A DNA stretch of 44,922 bases. Origin: an uncultured Roseibacillus sp. (GTDB lineage Bacteria > Verrucomicrobiota > Verrucomicrobiia > Verrucomicrobiales > Akkermansiaceae). The notes under the pieces are model-generated. The model worked only from the letters and a program-made list of their open reading frames with translations, did no database searches and was not told the DNA's origin. The DNA is taken from assembly GCA_937949965.1 (NCBI GenBank), contig CALFBF010000003.1:1-44922 (forward strand). Direction: 5' to 3'. This document shows positions 8,371 to 17,984 of this stretch, in pieces. Position numbers and translations under genes: made by a program. Numbering within the stretch: the stretch's first letter is position 1; each line of letters opens with the position of its first letter.

Positions 8371-9489
8371 CTACCAATCCCTACCCACGCCATGAGCATC
8401 GGCGAGTTCTAACAACTCGTCTCTCATAGGCCATTCGTCGGGACGTTCGCAGGGACCGTCGTGGCGCTGGCTGGCGCCTTTCAAGGCCATGCAACCTGTA
8501 TTGTCTCCGATCTGACGAATGCTCTCGATCTCTTCAGGAGTGAAGGTGACGTCTGGTACGGCGGCGAGGTCTTCAATCTTACGCTCTACAGGCACCGCAT
8601 CTTCGCCTGCTTCTTGGATGAAGGTAGGGACGACACTCTCAACGGGCTTTTGGGACAGATTCCAGATGGAAGCAAACTGTAGCATGGAGAGATCATACTT
8701 CTCTGCGAGAGGACGCATCTTCTCGATGCGTTCACAGCCGCGTTCCACCCATCCGTCGGGACGATAGGCACGGTGGTCACCGGGTCGGAAAACGTGACCG
8801 GGCTTCATATCATCATGAAAGACACCTCCGTAATCCACCACCCGAGTGAGGAGCTTGATGTCATTCTTAGCCGCCGCATCGAGAACGTGCTGACCGGGCC
8901 AAGGTTCGAGCGGATTGAGAATAATCATGGTCCAATCCAGCACTTCGCCAAAGCGTTCGAAGGAGTGCAACATATCGAGAGTAAATCCATTAGCTGGTCC
9001 CGGGGCAAGACCGAGACGCTCGGTAAGTCCATCATCGCGAAGCCGGCGGAGCCCCTCCCAGACCGAATCCTTGGTGTAACCCGCTTCGTCAGGATTGTGG
9101 AGCATGAGCAGGTCGAAATGATCAGTACCACAACGCTGCAGGGACTTTTCGCAAGCCATTTGAAGATAGGAGTGGTAATCCTTTTCGCTTCTCAAATCGG
9201 GATGAGTGAAACGAGGGTAACCCGCGCTTCCTTGCCGCTCGCCATTATAAAAATCATGCCCGAGAGCACCCACGAGACAGTAACTATCGCGTGGGTAATC
9301 AGCGAGAGCTTGTCCGAGTAATTCATCTGCCTTTCCTGCCCCATAGACGTCGGCAGTGAGGAAGGTGCGAATCCCCTTTTCGTAAGCATGCCGTATCATA
9401 CTGAGGTAGCGCTCTTCAGTCACCATCTCACCAAAATGCATGAAGCGGCCTCCGCTCCAGTTTCCATAACAGGTTTTCGTTAAATCCAT
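8371..9489 (-). CDS. Aldo/keto reductase-superfamily protein with a substituted catalytic Lys
   Basis: A 372-aa TIM-barrel protein of the aldo/keto reductase superfamily. Visible are YEKGIRTFLTADVYGAGKADELLGQAL (Asp47 and Tyr49 of the catalytic tetrad), DHFDLLMLHNP (His131), LGLAPGPANG and a C-terminal VVPTFIQ...PEEIESIRQIG segment resembling the cofactor-binding end. Where the tetrad Lys normally sits (pattern TKxG) the sequence reads LVGALGHD, so the Lys appears to be lost. The enzyme may therefore have altered chemistry. It is transcribed divergently from the small peptide-lactonase-LarA group. An AAAGGG ribosome site precedes the ATG. Confidence 0.82.
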   Translation of the reverse strand: MDLTKTCYGNWSGGRFMHFGEMVTEERYLSMIRHAYEKGIRTFLTADVYGAGKADELLGQALADYPRDSYCLVGALGHDFYNGERQGSAGYPRFTHPDLRSEKDYHSYLQMACEKSLQRCGTDHFDLLMLHNPDEAGYTKDSVWEGLRRLRDDGLTERLGLAPGPANGFTLDMLHSFERFGEVLDWTMIILNPLEPWPGQHVLDAAAKNDIKLLTRVVDYGGVFHDDMKPGHVFRPGDHRAYRPDGWVERGCERIEKMRPLAEKYDLSMLQFASIWNLSQKPVESVVPTFIQEAGEDAVPVERKIEDLAAVPDVTFTPEEIESIRQIGDNTGCMALKGASQRHDGPCERPDEWPMRDELLELADAHGVGRDW

Positions 9490-9595
9490 CTGGCCCTTTA
9501 TCTAAACTACCTCGCCAAACAGTCAACCCCACGACATTGCAAAGAACGAAACCGATAGTTGCGAGCTGCGAGGCGGTTTGATAACGATCTGAGCC

Positions 9596-9742
9596 ATGCA
9601 ACCGGGTTGTTTTCTTTTTTCGCTCTTCCTACTCATCCCTCTTCTGGCTTTACCAATGTTCTTTCTACTAGAGCCGAAGGAAACACCAGTCCCCTTACAG
9701 GATCAGCCCTCTTCCTCATCCCCTGAAATGTCTGCTTCCTAA
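9596..9742 (+). CDS. Small single-pass membrane peptide (hypothetical)
   Basis: A 48-residue ORF with a strongly hydrophobic stretch at residues 5-24 (CFLFSLFLLIPLLALPMFFLL) followed by a polar Pro/Ser-rich tail. It ends 16 nt before the lactonase ATG, so it may be the first cistron of that operon. It could be a real small membrane protein or part of the leader. The ribosome site is weak, as for most genes here. The hydrophobic segment is consistent with a signal anchor and the composition is not random-like, but no family is recognised. Confidence 0.42.
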   Translation: MQPGCFLFSLFLLIPLLALPMFFLLEPKETPVPLQDQPSSSSPEMSAS

Positions 9743-9758
9743 CGCAAGTAACTCTCTC

Positions 9759-10805
9759 ATGAAATTTCTTCTCCTTTGCTTCCTCCTAAGTCTTCCTCTC
9801 TCCGCTCGTTCCCTCGTGGTTCTTTCCTTCGGAAAAGATAACGCACTCAAGACCTTTGAGCTCGATGAAGAGAACGCCGAGCTCACGCCCCTGCAGACAA
9901 TTGCAATTGAAGGCAGTCCGGGAGCGCTCTGCCTCTCTCCAGACCAGAACCACCTCTATCTCTCACTGAAAAAATCGGGAGAAATCGCCACCTTCCAACT
10001 CGATGAAAAAGGACAGTTCACCCTCCTCGGAAAAACTCCAGTTGGTGGTGGGGCCGCTTACCTCCAAGTCCATCCCAGCGGGGACTATTTATTGAGCGCA
10101 TACTACCGCGAAGGAAAGATAGCCGTGCATCGTATCGGAGAAAACGGTGAACTAGAGAAGACTCCTCTCTACTTTGAAGAAACTGACGAACGAGCGCACG
10201 CCATCATCTCAGACCCCAGTGGAGCCTTCGTCTACGTGCCCCACACGAGCCCAAACTCTATTCACCAATTTAAATTCGACCCCACTGGTGGGCTGACAGC
10301 GAACGAACCAGCCGTGCTGCAACGGGAAGAAAAAAGCGGTCCGCGGCATCTCTGGTTCCATCCGAACGGACGCTTCGTCTACGGGAGCGACGAACAAGGT
10401 CGCAGCGCAACGGTCTATCAATTCCAGGTAGAAAAAGGAACGCTTACTCCAGTGCAAACAGTGGCCAGCCCCGCTCCAGAAGGTTTTGAAGGAAAGCACA
10501 ACACCTCCGATATCGAGGTCCACCCTTCGGGTAAATTTGCTTACTTAGCGAACCGAGGTTACGACGTGCTCGCCAGCTTCGCCATCGATGCCGAGACGGG
10601 GCATCTCACCCCCCTCGCCCACACTCCCTCCGAATCGGTGACTCGCTCATTCAACATCTCCTCCGATGGGCGTTTTCTCATTGCTGCCGGTCAAAACACG
10701 GGCAAAGTCGCGGTTTTCACCATTAATGAAAAGGGCGCACTCACCCGCGAGAGCACCCTCCAAGTAGGAGAAAACCCATGGTGGCTCGAAATAGTAACTC
10801 TCTAA
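9759..10805 (+). CDS. Lactonase family protein (YbhE-type beta-propeller), exported
   Basis: A 348-aa protein with a signal peptide (MKFLLLCFLLSLPLSARS) followed by a seven-bladed-propeller lactonase fold. It shows repeated blade motifs of the YbhE/6-phosphogluconolactonase family (GSPGALCLSPDQNHLYLSLK, YLQVHPSGDYLLSAYYREG, PRHLWFHPNGRFVYGSDEQ, SDIEVHPSGKFAYLANRG, SFNISSDGRFLIAAGQ). Cytosolic YbhE hydrolyses 6-phosphogluconolactone; an exported member more likely opens an unphosphorylated sugar lactone. Only 21 nt separate it from the LarA-family gene downstream, which supports a shared sugar-acid role. Substrate is inference. Confidence 0.85.
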   Translation: MKFLLLCFLLSLPLSARSLVVLSFGKDNALKTFELDEENAELTPLQTIAIEGSPGALCLSPDQNHLYLSLKKSGEIATFQLDEKGQFTLLGKTPVGGGAAYLQVHPSGDYLLSAYYREGKIAVHRIGENGELEKTPLYFEETDERAHAIISDPSGAFVYVPHTSPNSIHQFKFDPTGGLTANEPAVLQREEKSGPRHLWFHPNGRFVYGSDEQGRSATVYQFQVEKGTLTPVQTVASPAPEGFEGKHNTSDIEVHPSGKFAYLANRGYDVLASFAIDAETGHLTPLAHTPSESVTRSFNISSDGRFLIAAGQNTGKVAVFTINEKGALTRESTLQVGENPWWLEIVTL

Positions 10806-10826
10806 CACGTTACCATTAAGAGAAAG

Positions 10827-12107
10827 ATGCTCCTTCATTCCCAAGGTTCACCAACAACCGACCTCTCGGATGACGATCTTCGCGCCGCCTTACGAGACGC
10901 GCTCACGCAGCTAGGTCCTCGCAAAAAAGTCCTCGCCATTCCTCCGGACTTCACCCGCTTCCACTCGCGAGCAGGACTCCTCACTTCCGAAATCTACTCC
11001 TACTATGGTGATAGTTTAGCGGATGTCTTACCCGCCCTCGGCACCCATGTCCCCATGCCCGCGCATCAGCTCGACGAGATGTTCCCCGGGCTCCCGCATG
11101 ACCTCGTCCGCCCCCATCGCTGGCGCGAGGATGTCGTCACCATTGGCGAAGTCCCCGCTGACTACGTGAGCGAAGTGACCGACGGCATCTGGACGAAGGC
11201 TTGGCCCGCACAACTCAATGAACTGGTCTGGTCTGGAGAACACGACCTCATCATCTCCGTCGGCCAAGTCGTTCCTCACGAAGTGATCGGAATGGCGAAT
11301 GGGAATAAGAATCTTTTCGTCGGCACCGGTGGGGTCACTGGTATCAACGAGTCCCACTTCATCGGTGCTGCTTATGGAATGGAGCGCATGATGGGCCGCG
11401 CCGACACTCCGCTACGACGCATCCTCAATAAGGCGGAAGAACTCTTCTGCCAAAAATTACCCACCATCTACGTCCAGACCGTGGTGGGCCCTCGCCCAGA
11501 TGGAAGTCTCGCCACCCGAGGCATCTACATTGGCGAAGGACAAGAACCCTTCGAGGCCGCTGCAGAGCTGGCAGCACAAGTCAACTTCACCCAACTCGAA
11601 GAAGAACCCGAGCGCATCGTCTGCTTCCTCGACCCGACCGAATTCCACTCCACTTGGCTCGGCAATAAGGCCATCTACCGCACCCGGATGGCAATCGCTA
11701 CCGGCGGGCACCTCACTGTTCTGGCTCCTGCGGTGAAAGAATTTGGAGAAGACGGTGAGATCGACCGCCTCATCCGCAAGTATGGCTACCGCACTTCGCC
11801 GGAGGTGATGGACTTTGTGGATAAGAATGAAGACCTCGCTCAAAATCTCTCGGCTGCCGCACACCTCATCCACGGTTCTTCCGAAAATCGTTTCAAAATC
11901 ACCTACTGCCCGGGACACCTCACCCAAGAAGAAGTGGAGGGCGTAGGCTACCAATATAGCGACCTACAAGAAGCACTCGACTACTACCAGCCTGATACCC
12001 TGAAAGAAGGCTGGAATACTGACCGGGACGGCAGACGATTCTACTACATCCCCAACCCCGCCCTCGGTCTCTGGGCCGCAAAATCACGCCTGAGTTCGCG
12101 TGATTAA
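10827..12107 (+). CDS. LarA-family nickel-dependent 2-hydroxyacid racemase/epimerase homologue
   Basis: A 426-aa protein with the LarA (DUF2088) N-terminal domain. IPPDFTRFH corresponds to the family's DDxTRP-type loop. LGTHVPM supplies His74, VVPHEVIG His151, NGNKNLF Lys161 and INESH His177. The His151-Lys161 and Lys161-His177 spacings (10 and 16) equal those of L. plantarum LarA H174-K184-H200, where the Lys carries the nickel-pincer cofactor. Family members racemise lactate, malate and other hydroxyacids or epimerise gluconate at C2. No larB/C/E cofactor genes are in the window. It lies 21 nt after a lactonase gene, suggesting an aldonate substrate (inference). Confidence 0.85.
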   Translation: MLLHSQGSPTTDLSDDDLRAALRDALTQLGPRKKVLAIPPDFTRFHSRAGLLTSEIYSYYGDSLADVLPALGTHVPMPAHQLDEMFPGLPHDLVRPHRWREDVVTIGEVPADYVSEVTDGIWTKAWPAQLNELVWSGEHDLIISVGQVVPHEVIGMANGNKNLFVGTGGVTGINESHFIGAAYGMERMMGRADTPLRRILNKAEELFCQKLPTIYVQTVVGPRPDGSLATRGIYIGEGQEPFEAAAELAAQVNFTQLEEEPERIVCFLDPTEFHSTWLGNKAIYRTRMAIATGGHLTVLAPAVKEFGEDGEIDRLIRKYGYRTSPEVMDFVDKNEDLAQNLSAAAHLIHGSSENRFKITYCPGHLTQEEVEGVGYQYSDLQEALDYYQPDTLKEGWNTDRDGRRFYYIPNPALGLWAAKSRLSSRD

Positions 12108-12122
12108 GGACTCTTAAAGTTG

Positions 12123-12467
12123 TTAGGAACTGATAGGCACTGGTATCGCTTCGCAGTAGCTCTTCCAGCCCTTGAAGTTCCACTCATTGGGAAACCCTGC
12201 ACATTGCTTGGGTTTCACCGTCTGGAGCGAGCAATTGTTCCCCTCTAACCAGACACAAGAGTGATCCTCGTTTTCATTGAGTGACAGATGCTTCCGGTTC
12301 GCGCTCAGATGAGTGTGTTCTTGGATAAAATCATGGAGTTCCATCTTGAGAAAAGCGGCGATTTTCTCAGCTTCTCCTTCTTCAAGAATCACGTCTCCCG
12401 GCCACCGACAGCACGCAGTGCATCTTTGGCAGACATAACGAATGCCCTTATGAGTGGCTGCTGCCAT
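12123..12467 (-). CDS. YkgJ-family cysteine-cluster protein
   Basis: A Cys-rich protein with CQRCTACCRWPGD near the start, EDHSCVWLEGNNCSLQTVKPKQCAGFP in the middle and a C-terminal KSYCEA, the pattern of YkgJ/UPF0153 proteins that bind zinc or an Fe-S cluster. Function is unknown. A longer frame reaches an ATG at 12563 but would overlap the amidase gene by 76 nt and add residues unlike the family. I chose the ATG at 12467 (MAAATHKGIRYVCQRC), 20 nt after the amidase stop, giving 114 residues. It is probably co-transcribed with the amidase. Confidence 0.8.
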   Translation of the reverse strand: MAAATHKGIRYVCQRCTACCRWPGDVILEEGEAEKIAAFLKMELHDFIQEHTHLSANRKHLSLNENEDHSCVWLEGNNCSLQTVKPKQCAGFPNEWNFKGWKSYCEAIPVPISS

Positions 12468-12487
12468 GTCTCGGTTCGAGAAATGAA

Positions 12488-13228
12488 CTAGCGACGCGCG
12501 TAGGTCGCACGACTGCTCACCTGTTGGTGATAACGATTCACCTTCGCGAGGAAGGCCTGCCACTTGGCTCCAGGCTTACCATTCGTCATCAGGAAGTGAG
12601 GGCAGTTCTTATTGGGAGGATTTTTGCCCCAACGTGGCCAGTGATAATGAGGAACGACACGAGAGAGAGGAATGTCGTGCTTCACCATCAGATACGCTGC
12701 CAACTTGGCCGACCGATCCATAGTGAGGGTCTTGCTACAACCTGGGTGCTCGCACATCTCGATGCCGATGCTAAACTTATTACCCGGTCCATTATGATCG
12801 GCGTGGTTGCCTTGCTCACTCGTCGGCAAATGCTGCACTGCCTGCTTATCATCGGTGGTGTAGTGCCAAGAAATCCGACCCAGCTTGCTATTCTTAAGCG
12901 CGAGAGCATGGCGGTTAGAATCTGCACCAGGTGACCAATTCTGCGTACTATGAATAGTGATGTAACGCGGAGTCATGTGACGTCCAGTGCGGCCCCGAGC
13001 ACTGCGGGAAATGATGCTCTGCTTGAGCCGGACTTCAGAAAGAAGAGAATTCGCGCTGCGGCGGCCTGAAGATCGAACTCGAGAAACCAAATGATTAGGA
13101 GAACCACCTGCGCTGGGGTAGTAGCTATTGGAGCCGCGATTCGAGGTTACGGAAGACTTATCCCCGCCACAACCAGTGAACGAGAGCCCCAGAAGAGGAG
13201 CGGTTAAAATGAGAAGAAAGCGATTCAT
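12488..13228 (-). CDS. Lipoprotein N-acetylmuramoyl-L-alanine amidase (Amidase_2/PGRP fold)
   Basis: A 246-aa lipoprotein (hydrophobic N-terminus, lipobox SFTGC, Cys20) with a Ser/Arg-rich linker and an Amidase_2 domain from about residue 80. Zinc-ligand signatures are RYITIHSTQN (first His), VVPHYHW (second) and NCPHFL (Cys-Pro-type third ligand). Middle motifs match the AmpD/PGRP family (SWHYTTDD, GNHADHNGPGNKFSIGIEMCEH). It would cleave the bond between muramic acid and the stem peptide in the periplasm, acting in wall turnover or recycling. It is transcribed away from mfd and towards the YkgJ gene. Confidence 0.87.
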   Translation of the reverse strand: MNRFLLILTAPLLGLSFTGCGGDKSSVTSNRGSNSYYPSAGGSPNHLVSRVRSSGRRSANSLLSEVRLKQSIISRSARGRTGRHMTPRYITIHSTQNWSPGADSNRHALALKNSKLGRISWHYTTDDKQAVQHLPTSEQGNHADHNGPGNKFSIGIEMCEHPGCSKTLTMDRSAKLAAYLMVKHDIPLSRVVPHYHWPRWGKNPPNKNCPHFLMTNGKPGAKWQAFLAKVNRYHQQVSSRATYARR

Positions 13229-13327
13229 GAGAGAAAAATTTGCCGTGGTTTTAGAAACTTTAGGCCCATTTTGCTAAAAGTGAAGTTAGGATTGCGTGTT
13301 AATTTTCCTAGTGAATAGTCTTCCACG

Positions 13328-16300
13328 ATGACTGACGGCGACGAATTCGTCTCCCAAACCCTTTCTTCCCTGCTCTCGCAATCAACCCCCGCCGCCAATC
13401 AGGTCTGGGGGCCGATTGAAGAATGTGCTCGTACTGCAGTAGCCGTTAGCCTCGTGCAAGCTCTTGCTAAAGCGAGTCGTCGGACATGGATTGAGGTGGC
13501 AAATCCACGTCAACGTAATCAGCTAGAAGAGGAGTTTTCTTCATTTTGCTGCCCACAGCCCATCGTCATTCCTGCCCCTGAACTCCAAAACGAAACCAAC
13601 ATCGGGCCCGGTGGTGAATGGCAGCTCGCACTCCATCAACTTGCCGCGGACACCACCTCCGCACCTATTCTGCTCTCCCCCAGTGCTTGGCAAGCCTCCG
13701 CACCGCGTGCAGACTCCTTGCGAGAAGCTGCCTTGGAACTTTTCCCCGACCTCACGCTTGAACCCGCCGACCTCGAAAAACAACTTCTTGAGCAGAGCTT
13801 TGAAAAAGTCCCCAAAGTCCACGCGCGACTCCAGTTCGCTCGTCGCGGGGGTATCCTCGACCTCTTTCCCGCCAACACGAGCCACCCGATTCGGTTAGAA
13901 TTCTTCGACGACACGCTCGAATCGTTACGAGAGTTCGACATCCACAGCCAGACGACGATCAAACGTCTCGAACACGTCCGCTTACAGCTAGGCTCACCCG
14001 ACAGCAATACCCACCTGCAAGATTGGTTAGAAAAAGACGATCTCGTCATCACCTTCGAAGACCGAGAAGAAGATGGACCTCCTCACCTCCGTCTCACAGA
14101 CGAACCCGCTGGCAACGATTACGAAGTCCCCGCCCTTGCCCTTCCCTTGGCGTCACTGGACTCAGGCGACTTCGTGATGCACGACTTCCAGCGCGATGCT
14201 GTGCTGCGACAACTTCGGGAGTGGATCGACTCTGGTTGGACTGTCTTGTTAGCATCTTCTAACGAAGGAGAGCATCACCGTTTCCACGAAATCTCGCAGC
14301 AACAATTTTCGAAAGAAGAACGAGTCATCAATTGGCAAAAGTGGCTTCCGAGAGGCTTTATCCTTCCTGAGAAAAAAGTCGTTTTTCTCTCCTTGTCCGA
14401 ACTCTTTGGACGCTTCAACAAACCCGCTCGTCTTTCCGAACTCGATAAGCAACGGGCGCAGTCCACCCGCTTGGAGGTGGAGGAATTACGCGAATCCGAA
14501 CTCGTAATCCACGCCGAATATGGCTTGGGTCAATTCGAGGGCATTCAATACGATGAGGAAGGACGCGAGGAGCTCATCCTCCGCTATCGTGACGAGGCTT
14601 CGGTCGCCGTTCCTCTCTCTCACTCGCATCTCGTCGCTCGCTACATTGGCACGGGAGGAGCCACCCCTGAGCTTTCCAAACTCGGCTCTGGACGCTGGAA
14701 AAAAATGCGGGCGGAAGCGGAGAAAGCGATTCGCGATTACGCCGCTCGTTTGCTCAAAGTGCAGGCTGAACGCGAAACGGTAGCCGGTCACGCCCACCCC
14801 CCAGACTCCAAATGGATGTGGGATTTTGAAAACGCCTTTCCCTACACCGAGACTCCCGATCAACTCTCTGCCATCTCTGCGGCCAAAGCTGACATGGAAT
14901 CCAGCCAACCGATGGATCGGCTCATCTGCGGAGACGTTGGCTTCGGAAAAACAGAAGTCGCCATTCGGGCCGCCTTCAAGGCCGTCACCGGGGGCACGCA
15001 AGTGGCCATACTCTGTCCCACCACCGTGCTGGCTGAGCAGCATCACCGCAACTTCTGCCAGCGGATGTCCGAGTTCCCCATCACCATTCATCTCCTCAAT
15101 CGCTTCCGCTCTACGGCAGAAATCCGAGAAACGCTGAAAGGACTCGAAGAAGGCTCCGTCGATATCGTGATCGGCACACACCGCCTCCTCTCCTCCGATC
15201 TCTCGTATCACAATCTCGGGCTTGTTGTCGTGGATGAGGAGCAACGCTTCGGGGTCAAGCACAAGGAAGCGCTCAAGGAGCGCTTCCGCCAGATCGACGT
15301 TCTCACTCTCTCCGCCACGCCCATCCCCCGCACCCTCTACTTCTCCCTCATGGGGGTGCGCGACATGTCCACTATCGACACCGCCCCCCCAAATCGGAAC
15401 CCCGTCAAAACCGAGATCCATCAATACGATGAACGCCTCATCAAGAAGGCCATCGAGAACGAACTCGCTCGCGGAGGACAGGTCTTCTTTCTCCATAATC
15501 GGGTAGGCACTATTGAGAACTTACGGGACCGAATCCAGAAACTCGTTCCTACCGCTCGCATCGTCATTGGCCACGGTCAGATGGAGAAAGATGAGTTGGA
15601 AATCGTGATGCACAAATTCGTGGGAGGAGAAGCCGACATCCTCCTCGCCACCACCATCATCGAGAGCGGCATTGATATCCCCAATGCGAACACCATCCTC
15701 ATCGACCGCGCCGATCGCTTCGGTCTCGCCGATCTCTATCAGCTCCGAGGCCGAGTGGGTCGTTCTGGCCGTCAGGCTTACGCCTTTCTGTTCCTCCCCC
15801 GCGATGCCGTCACTGGTGGTGATTCTCGCAAACGACTCAATGCCATTCGCCAATACACCGCTCTCGGCAGCGGCTTCCGCATTGCAATGCGTGACCTCGA
15901 GATCCGGGGCGCGGGCTCCCTGTTAGGGACCAAGCAATCCGGTCACATGGCCTCCATTGGCTTCGATCTCTACTGTCAACTTCTCCGCCAATCGGTAGAG
16001 GAACTTCAGGGCAAGAAACACACCCGCCCCGCCGACCTGGTGCTGCGAGCCGACATCCTCAGCTTCACCGAGGGCAGACACGAGAAAGGACAACTCCCGG
16101 CCTTCCTTCCCGCCGCCTACATCCCAGAAGCCAAGGAACGAGTGGCTGCCTACCGAGCCCTCGCCACCCTCGGCAACCCTGCCGAACTCACCGCTCTCGG
16201 AGAGCAATGGCGCGACCGCTATGGCAGACTCCCAAAACCAGCCAAAAATCTCCTCCTCGCCACCAAACTACGACTCGCTGGAGCCGCCATCGGAGCTGAT

Positions 16301-16438
16301 CTGTTAGAGATTAAAGAGAAACGCCTAATCATTCAAAAAAACGGTGGTTACCTCGCTGGAAATACCTTCCCCCGCCTGCACGGCAAATCTCCCGAAAAAC
16401 AAATCGAGGAAGCGATCGGCTTGTTAGAGAGCTTTTAG
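13328..16438 (+). CDS. mfd: Transcription-repair coupling factor Mfd
   Basis: A 1,036-aa ATP-dependent translocase that removes RNA polymerase stalled at DNA damage and recruits UvrA. Domains in order: a degenerate UvrB-like N-terminus with [12 protein letters not shown]; the RNA-polymerase interaction (CarD-type) domain around residue 390 ([17 protein letters not shown]); RecG-like helicase lobes with Walker [24 protein letters not shown] and the motif [24 protein letters not shown]; and the TRCF C-terminus. It is somewhat shorter than E. coli Mfd (1,148 aa), mostly in the N-terminal part. Five GTTAGA/TCTAAC hexamers fall inside it. The start lacks a Shine-Dalgarno. Confidence 0.97.
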   Translation: MTDGDEFVSQTLSSLLSQSTPAANQVWGPIEECARTAVAVSLVQALAKASRRTWIEVANPRQRNQLEEEFSSFCCPQPIVIPAPELQNETNIGPGGEWQLALHQLAADTTSAPILLSPSAWQASAPRADSLREAALELFPDLTLEPADLEKQLLEQSFEKVPKVHARLQFARRGGILDLFPANTSHPIRLEFFDDTLESLREFDIHSQTTIKRLEHVRLQLGSPDSNTHLQDWLEKDDLVITFEDREEDGPPHLRLTDEPAGNDYEVPALALPLASLDSGDFVMHDFQRDAVLRQLREWIDSGWTVLLASSNEGEHHRFHEISQQQFSKEERVINWQKWLPRGFILPEKKVVFLSLSELFGRFNKPARLSELDKQRAQSTRLEVEELRESELVIHAEYGLGQFEGIQYDEEGREELILRYRDEASVAVPLSHSHLVARYIGTGGATPELSKLGSGRWKKMRAEAEKAIRDYAARLLKVQAERETVAGHAHPPDSKWMWDFENAFPYTETPDQLSAISAAKADMESSQPMDRLICGDVGFGKTEVAIRAAFKAVTGGTQVAILCPTTVLAEQHHRNFCQRMSEFPITIHLLNRFRSTAEIRETLKGLEEGSVDIVIGTHRLLSSDLSYHNLGLVVVDEEQRFGVKHKEALKERFRQIDVLTLSATPIPRTLYFSLMGVRDMSTIDTAPPNRNPVKTEIHQYDERLIKKAIENELARGGQVFFLHNRVGTIENLRDRIQKLVPTARIVIGHGQMEKDELEIVMHKFVGGEADILLATTIIESGIDIPNANTILIDRADRFGLADLYQLRGRVGRSGRQAYAFLFLPRDAVTGGDSRKRLNAIRQYTALGSGFRIAMRDLEIRGAGSLLGTKQSGHMASIGFDLYCQLLRQSVEELQGKKHTRPADLVLRADILSFTEGRHEKGQLPAFLPAAYIPEAKERVAAYRALATLGNPAELTALGEQWRDRYGRLPKPAKNLLLATKLRLAGAAIGADLLEIKEKRLIIQKNGGYLAGNTFPRLHGKSPEKQIEEAIGLLESF

Positions 16439-16535
16439 AACAAACTTAGGAAACGGTAGATTGAATCGGCCAGCACAGGAGTTTATTTCTGTCCCGACAT
16501 GGCATTGACTGCGCCTTAATGACCAGCCATGAGCA

Positions 16536-17231
16536 GTGGCGATGGCACGATCGACAACCCAGAACCCTCTTCGCGAAACCATTCGACTCGGCATCGGGGG
16601 TGCAAAATCGAATCTTGTTCCTGGGGCGGTGCTTTGGCTCATCGGACTGACTTTGGTCATCTCTTATTACCAACTTGAGCCTGTGGCGACGACCTTTGAT
16701 CAAATTGGTCGTTGGAAAGCCCGCTACTCTCCTTGGTTTGCGATGCTTTCGACGGCAACCTTCGGAAGCCTGATTCCATGGCTCGCACAAGTTCTCTTTA
16801 TACCAGCAGAAAAGCAAACACCACGACGGCAAGTGCTTCCTCTCTTTCTCTTTTGGGGAATCCATGGCTGGCAGGTTGATCAATTCTATCAGATTCAATC
16901 CGCACTCTTCGGCACTGCAATCGACTTCCAGACGATTGCCACGAAGACCTTGGTCGATGAGTTTGTCTGGGTTCCTTTCCTCGCCATTCCGCAAGTGGTT
17001 CTCTGTTATCTCTTCATTGAAAATGACCTCTCGCCCAAACGCTTTCGAGCTGCGCTCAAGGAAACTCCTTTTCTTACACGAGCAATTCCCCTCATGATTG
17101 CGAACTGGGTAGTCTGGATTCCTTCGGTCACACTGATTTATCTCTTCCCTCTATCCTTACAGCTTCCGTTACAAAACATCATCCTCGCCCTCTGGTGCCT
17201 CATTATTAGCTTTTTCACCAAGAACGCCTGA
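16536..17231 (+). CDS. Membrane protein, Mpv17/PMP22-like
   Basis: A 231-residue polytopic protein with about four hydrophobic segments. The C-terminal half resembles the eukaryotic Mpv17/PMP22 family: a KTLVDEFVWVPFLAIPQ-type segment, then a cytosolic loop, then ANWVVWIPSVTLIYLFPLSLQLPLQN, which follows the family's W-P...N-F...V-P pattern. Mpv17 proteins are thought to form small channels in organelle membranes; bacterial relatives are uncharacterised. The listed start is GTG; an ATG two codons later (16542) is equally possible. Neither has a ribosome site. Family assignment is by eye and moderate. Confidence 0.65.
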   Translation: MAMARSTTQNPLRETIRLGIGGAKSNLVPGAVLWLIGLTLVISYYQLEPVATTFDQIGRWKARYSPWFAMLSTATFGSLIPWLAQVLFIPAEKQTPRRQVLPLFLFWGIHGWQVDQFYQIQSALFGTAIDFQTIATKTLVDEFVWVPFLAIPQVVLCYLFIENDLSPKRFRAALKETPFLTRAIPLMIANWVVWIPSVTLIYLFPLSLQLPLQNIILALWCLIISFFTKNA

Positions 17232-17326
17232 ACAGAGCCACTATTTCTCTTAGGAATCAGCACACACTTGACCATTCTTTCCTGCTCGGTTCTGCGCTAC
17301 ACCTCTTTTTTAAACTCCTATCATTC

Positions 17327-17974
17327 ATGACTGAACTCTATCTCGTCCGCCACGGAGAAACGGAATGGAACCGGGCCGGACTCTGGCAAGGTCTAGCCGA
17401 CTCTCCCCTGACCGAAAACGGCATCGAACAAGCACGTTCTCTCGGGGCTCGTTTTGCCGAAGAAGACATTCTCTTCGACGCCATCTACACCTCTGACCTT
17501 GGTCGCTGCCAGCACACTTGTAAACTACTAGTTGAACCCTTGGATCAGCTTGATGACATCCAAATTGAAACTGGACTACGAGAACGTGCCTTGGGTCACC
17601 TCCAGGGGCTCACCTTTGAGGAAATTCAAACTCAACATCCCATCGATGCCGAGTTGCACGCCTCGGGTGATCCGCACTTTGCGCCCGCAGGTGGCGAGTC
17701 TTGGGCGGACACCTTTGCTCGCTCCTGCAAGACGCTGCGTGACATCGCTCGCCGCCACGATGGCCAGCGAGTGCTCGCCGTCTCCCATGGTGGCGTAGTC
17801 GGGATGGCGCTACGCGATGCTCTGGGGATCAACCTTCTCCCCCCTCGCCGCTTCCAGCTCCCTAACACTGCGCTGAATATCTTCCGCTACGCTGACCACA
17901 ACTGGTCACTGCAAACGTGGGGAGATACCGCTCATCTCACCAATGTCACCTGCCTCGATGAGGTTGTGAAGTAG
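17327..17974 (+). CDS. Histidine phosphatase family protein (GpmB/GpgP-like)
   Basis: A 215-aa branch-1 histidine phosphatase. LVRHGETEWN carries the catalytic His (RHG), YTSDLGRCQHTCKLL follows, GLRERALGHLQG provides the acid Glu region, and LAVSHGGVVG supplies the second His. Related enzymes include cofactor-dependent mutase-like phosphatases, alpha-ribazole phosphatase and mycobacterial glucosyl-3-phosphoglycerate phosphatase (GpgP). Because this window also encodes GpgS, a GpgP role is worth testing, though the genes are ~13 kb apart and the sequence alone does not decide. A YchJ gene follows after 10 nt, probably in the same operon. Confidence 0.85.
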   Translation: MTELYLVRHGETEWNRAGLWQGLADSPLTENGIEQARSLGARFAEEDILFDAIYTSDLGRCQHTCKLLVEPLDQLDDIQIETGLRERALGHLQGLTFEEIQTQHPIDAELHASGDPHFAPAGGESWADTFARSCKTLRDIARRHDGQRVLAVSHGGVVGMALRDALGINLLPPRRFQLPNTALNIFRYADHNWSLQTWGDTAHLTNVTCLDEVVK

Positions 17975-17984
17975 ACCCTCCCAC

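Noticed and set aside
12468-12563. N-terminal extension of the YkgJ-type protein
   Set aside because: It would overlap the amidase gene by 76 nt and precede the conserved Cys motif with 32 unrelated residues; the ATG at 12467 follows the amidase stop by a normal 20-nt gap.
14486-15496. A 336-codon open frame on the minus strand inside mfd
   Set aside because: It is fully contained in mfd, which has all its conserved motifs, and the frame's translation has biased, non-protein-like composition with no recognisable family.
17232-17326. Promoter with TTGACC and TACACC before the histidine phosphatase
   Set aside because: The spacing between the two boxes is about 24 nt, too long for a sigma-70-type promoter.
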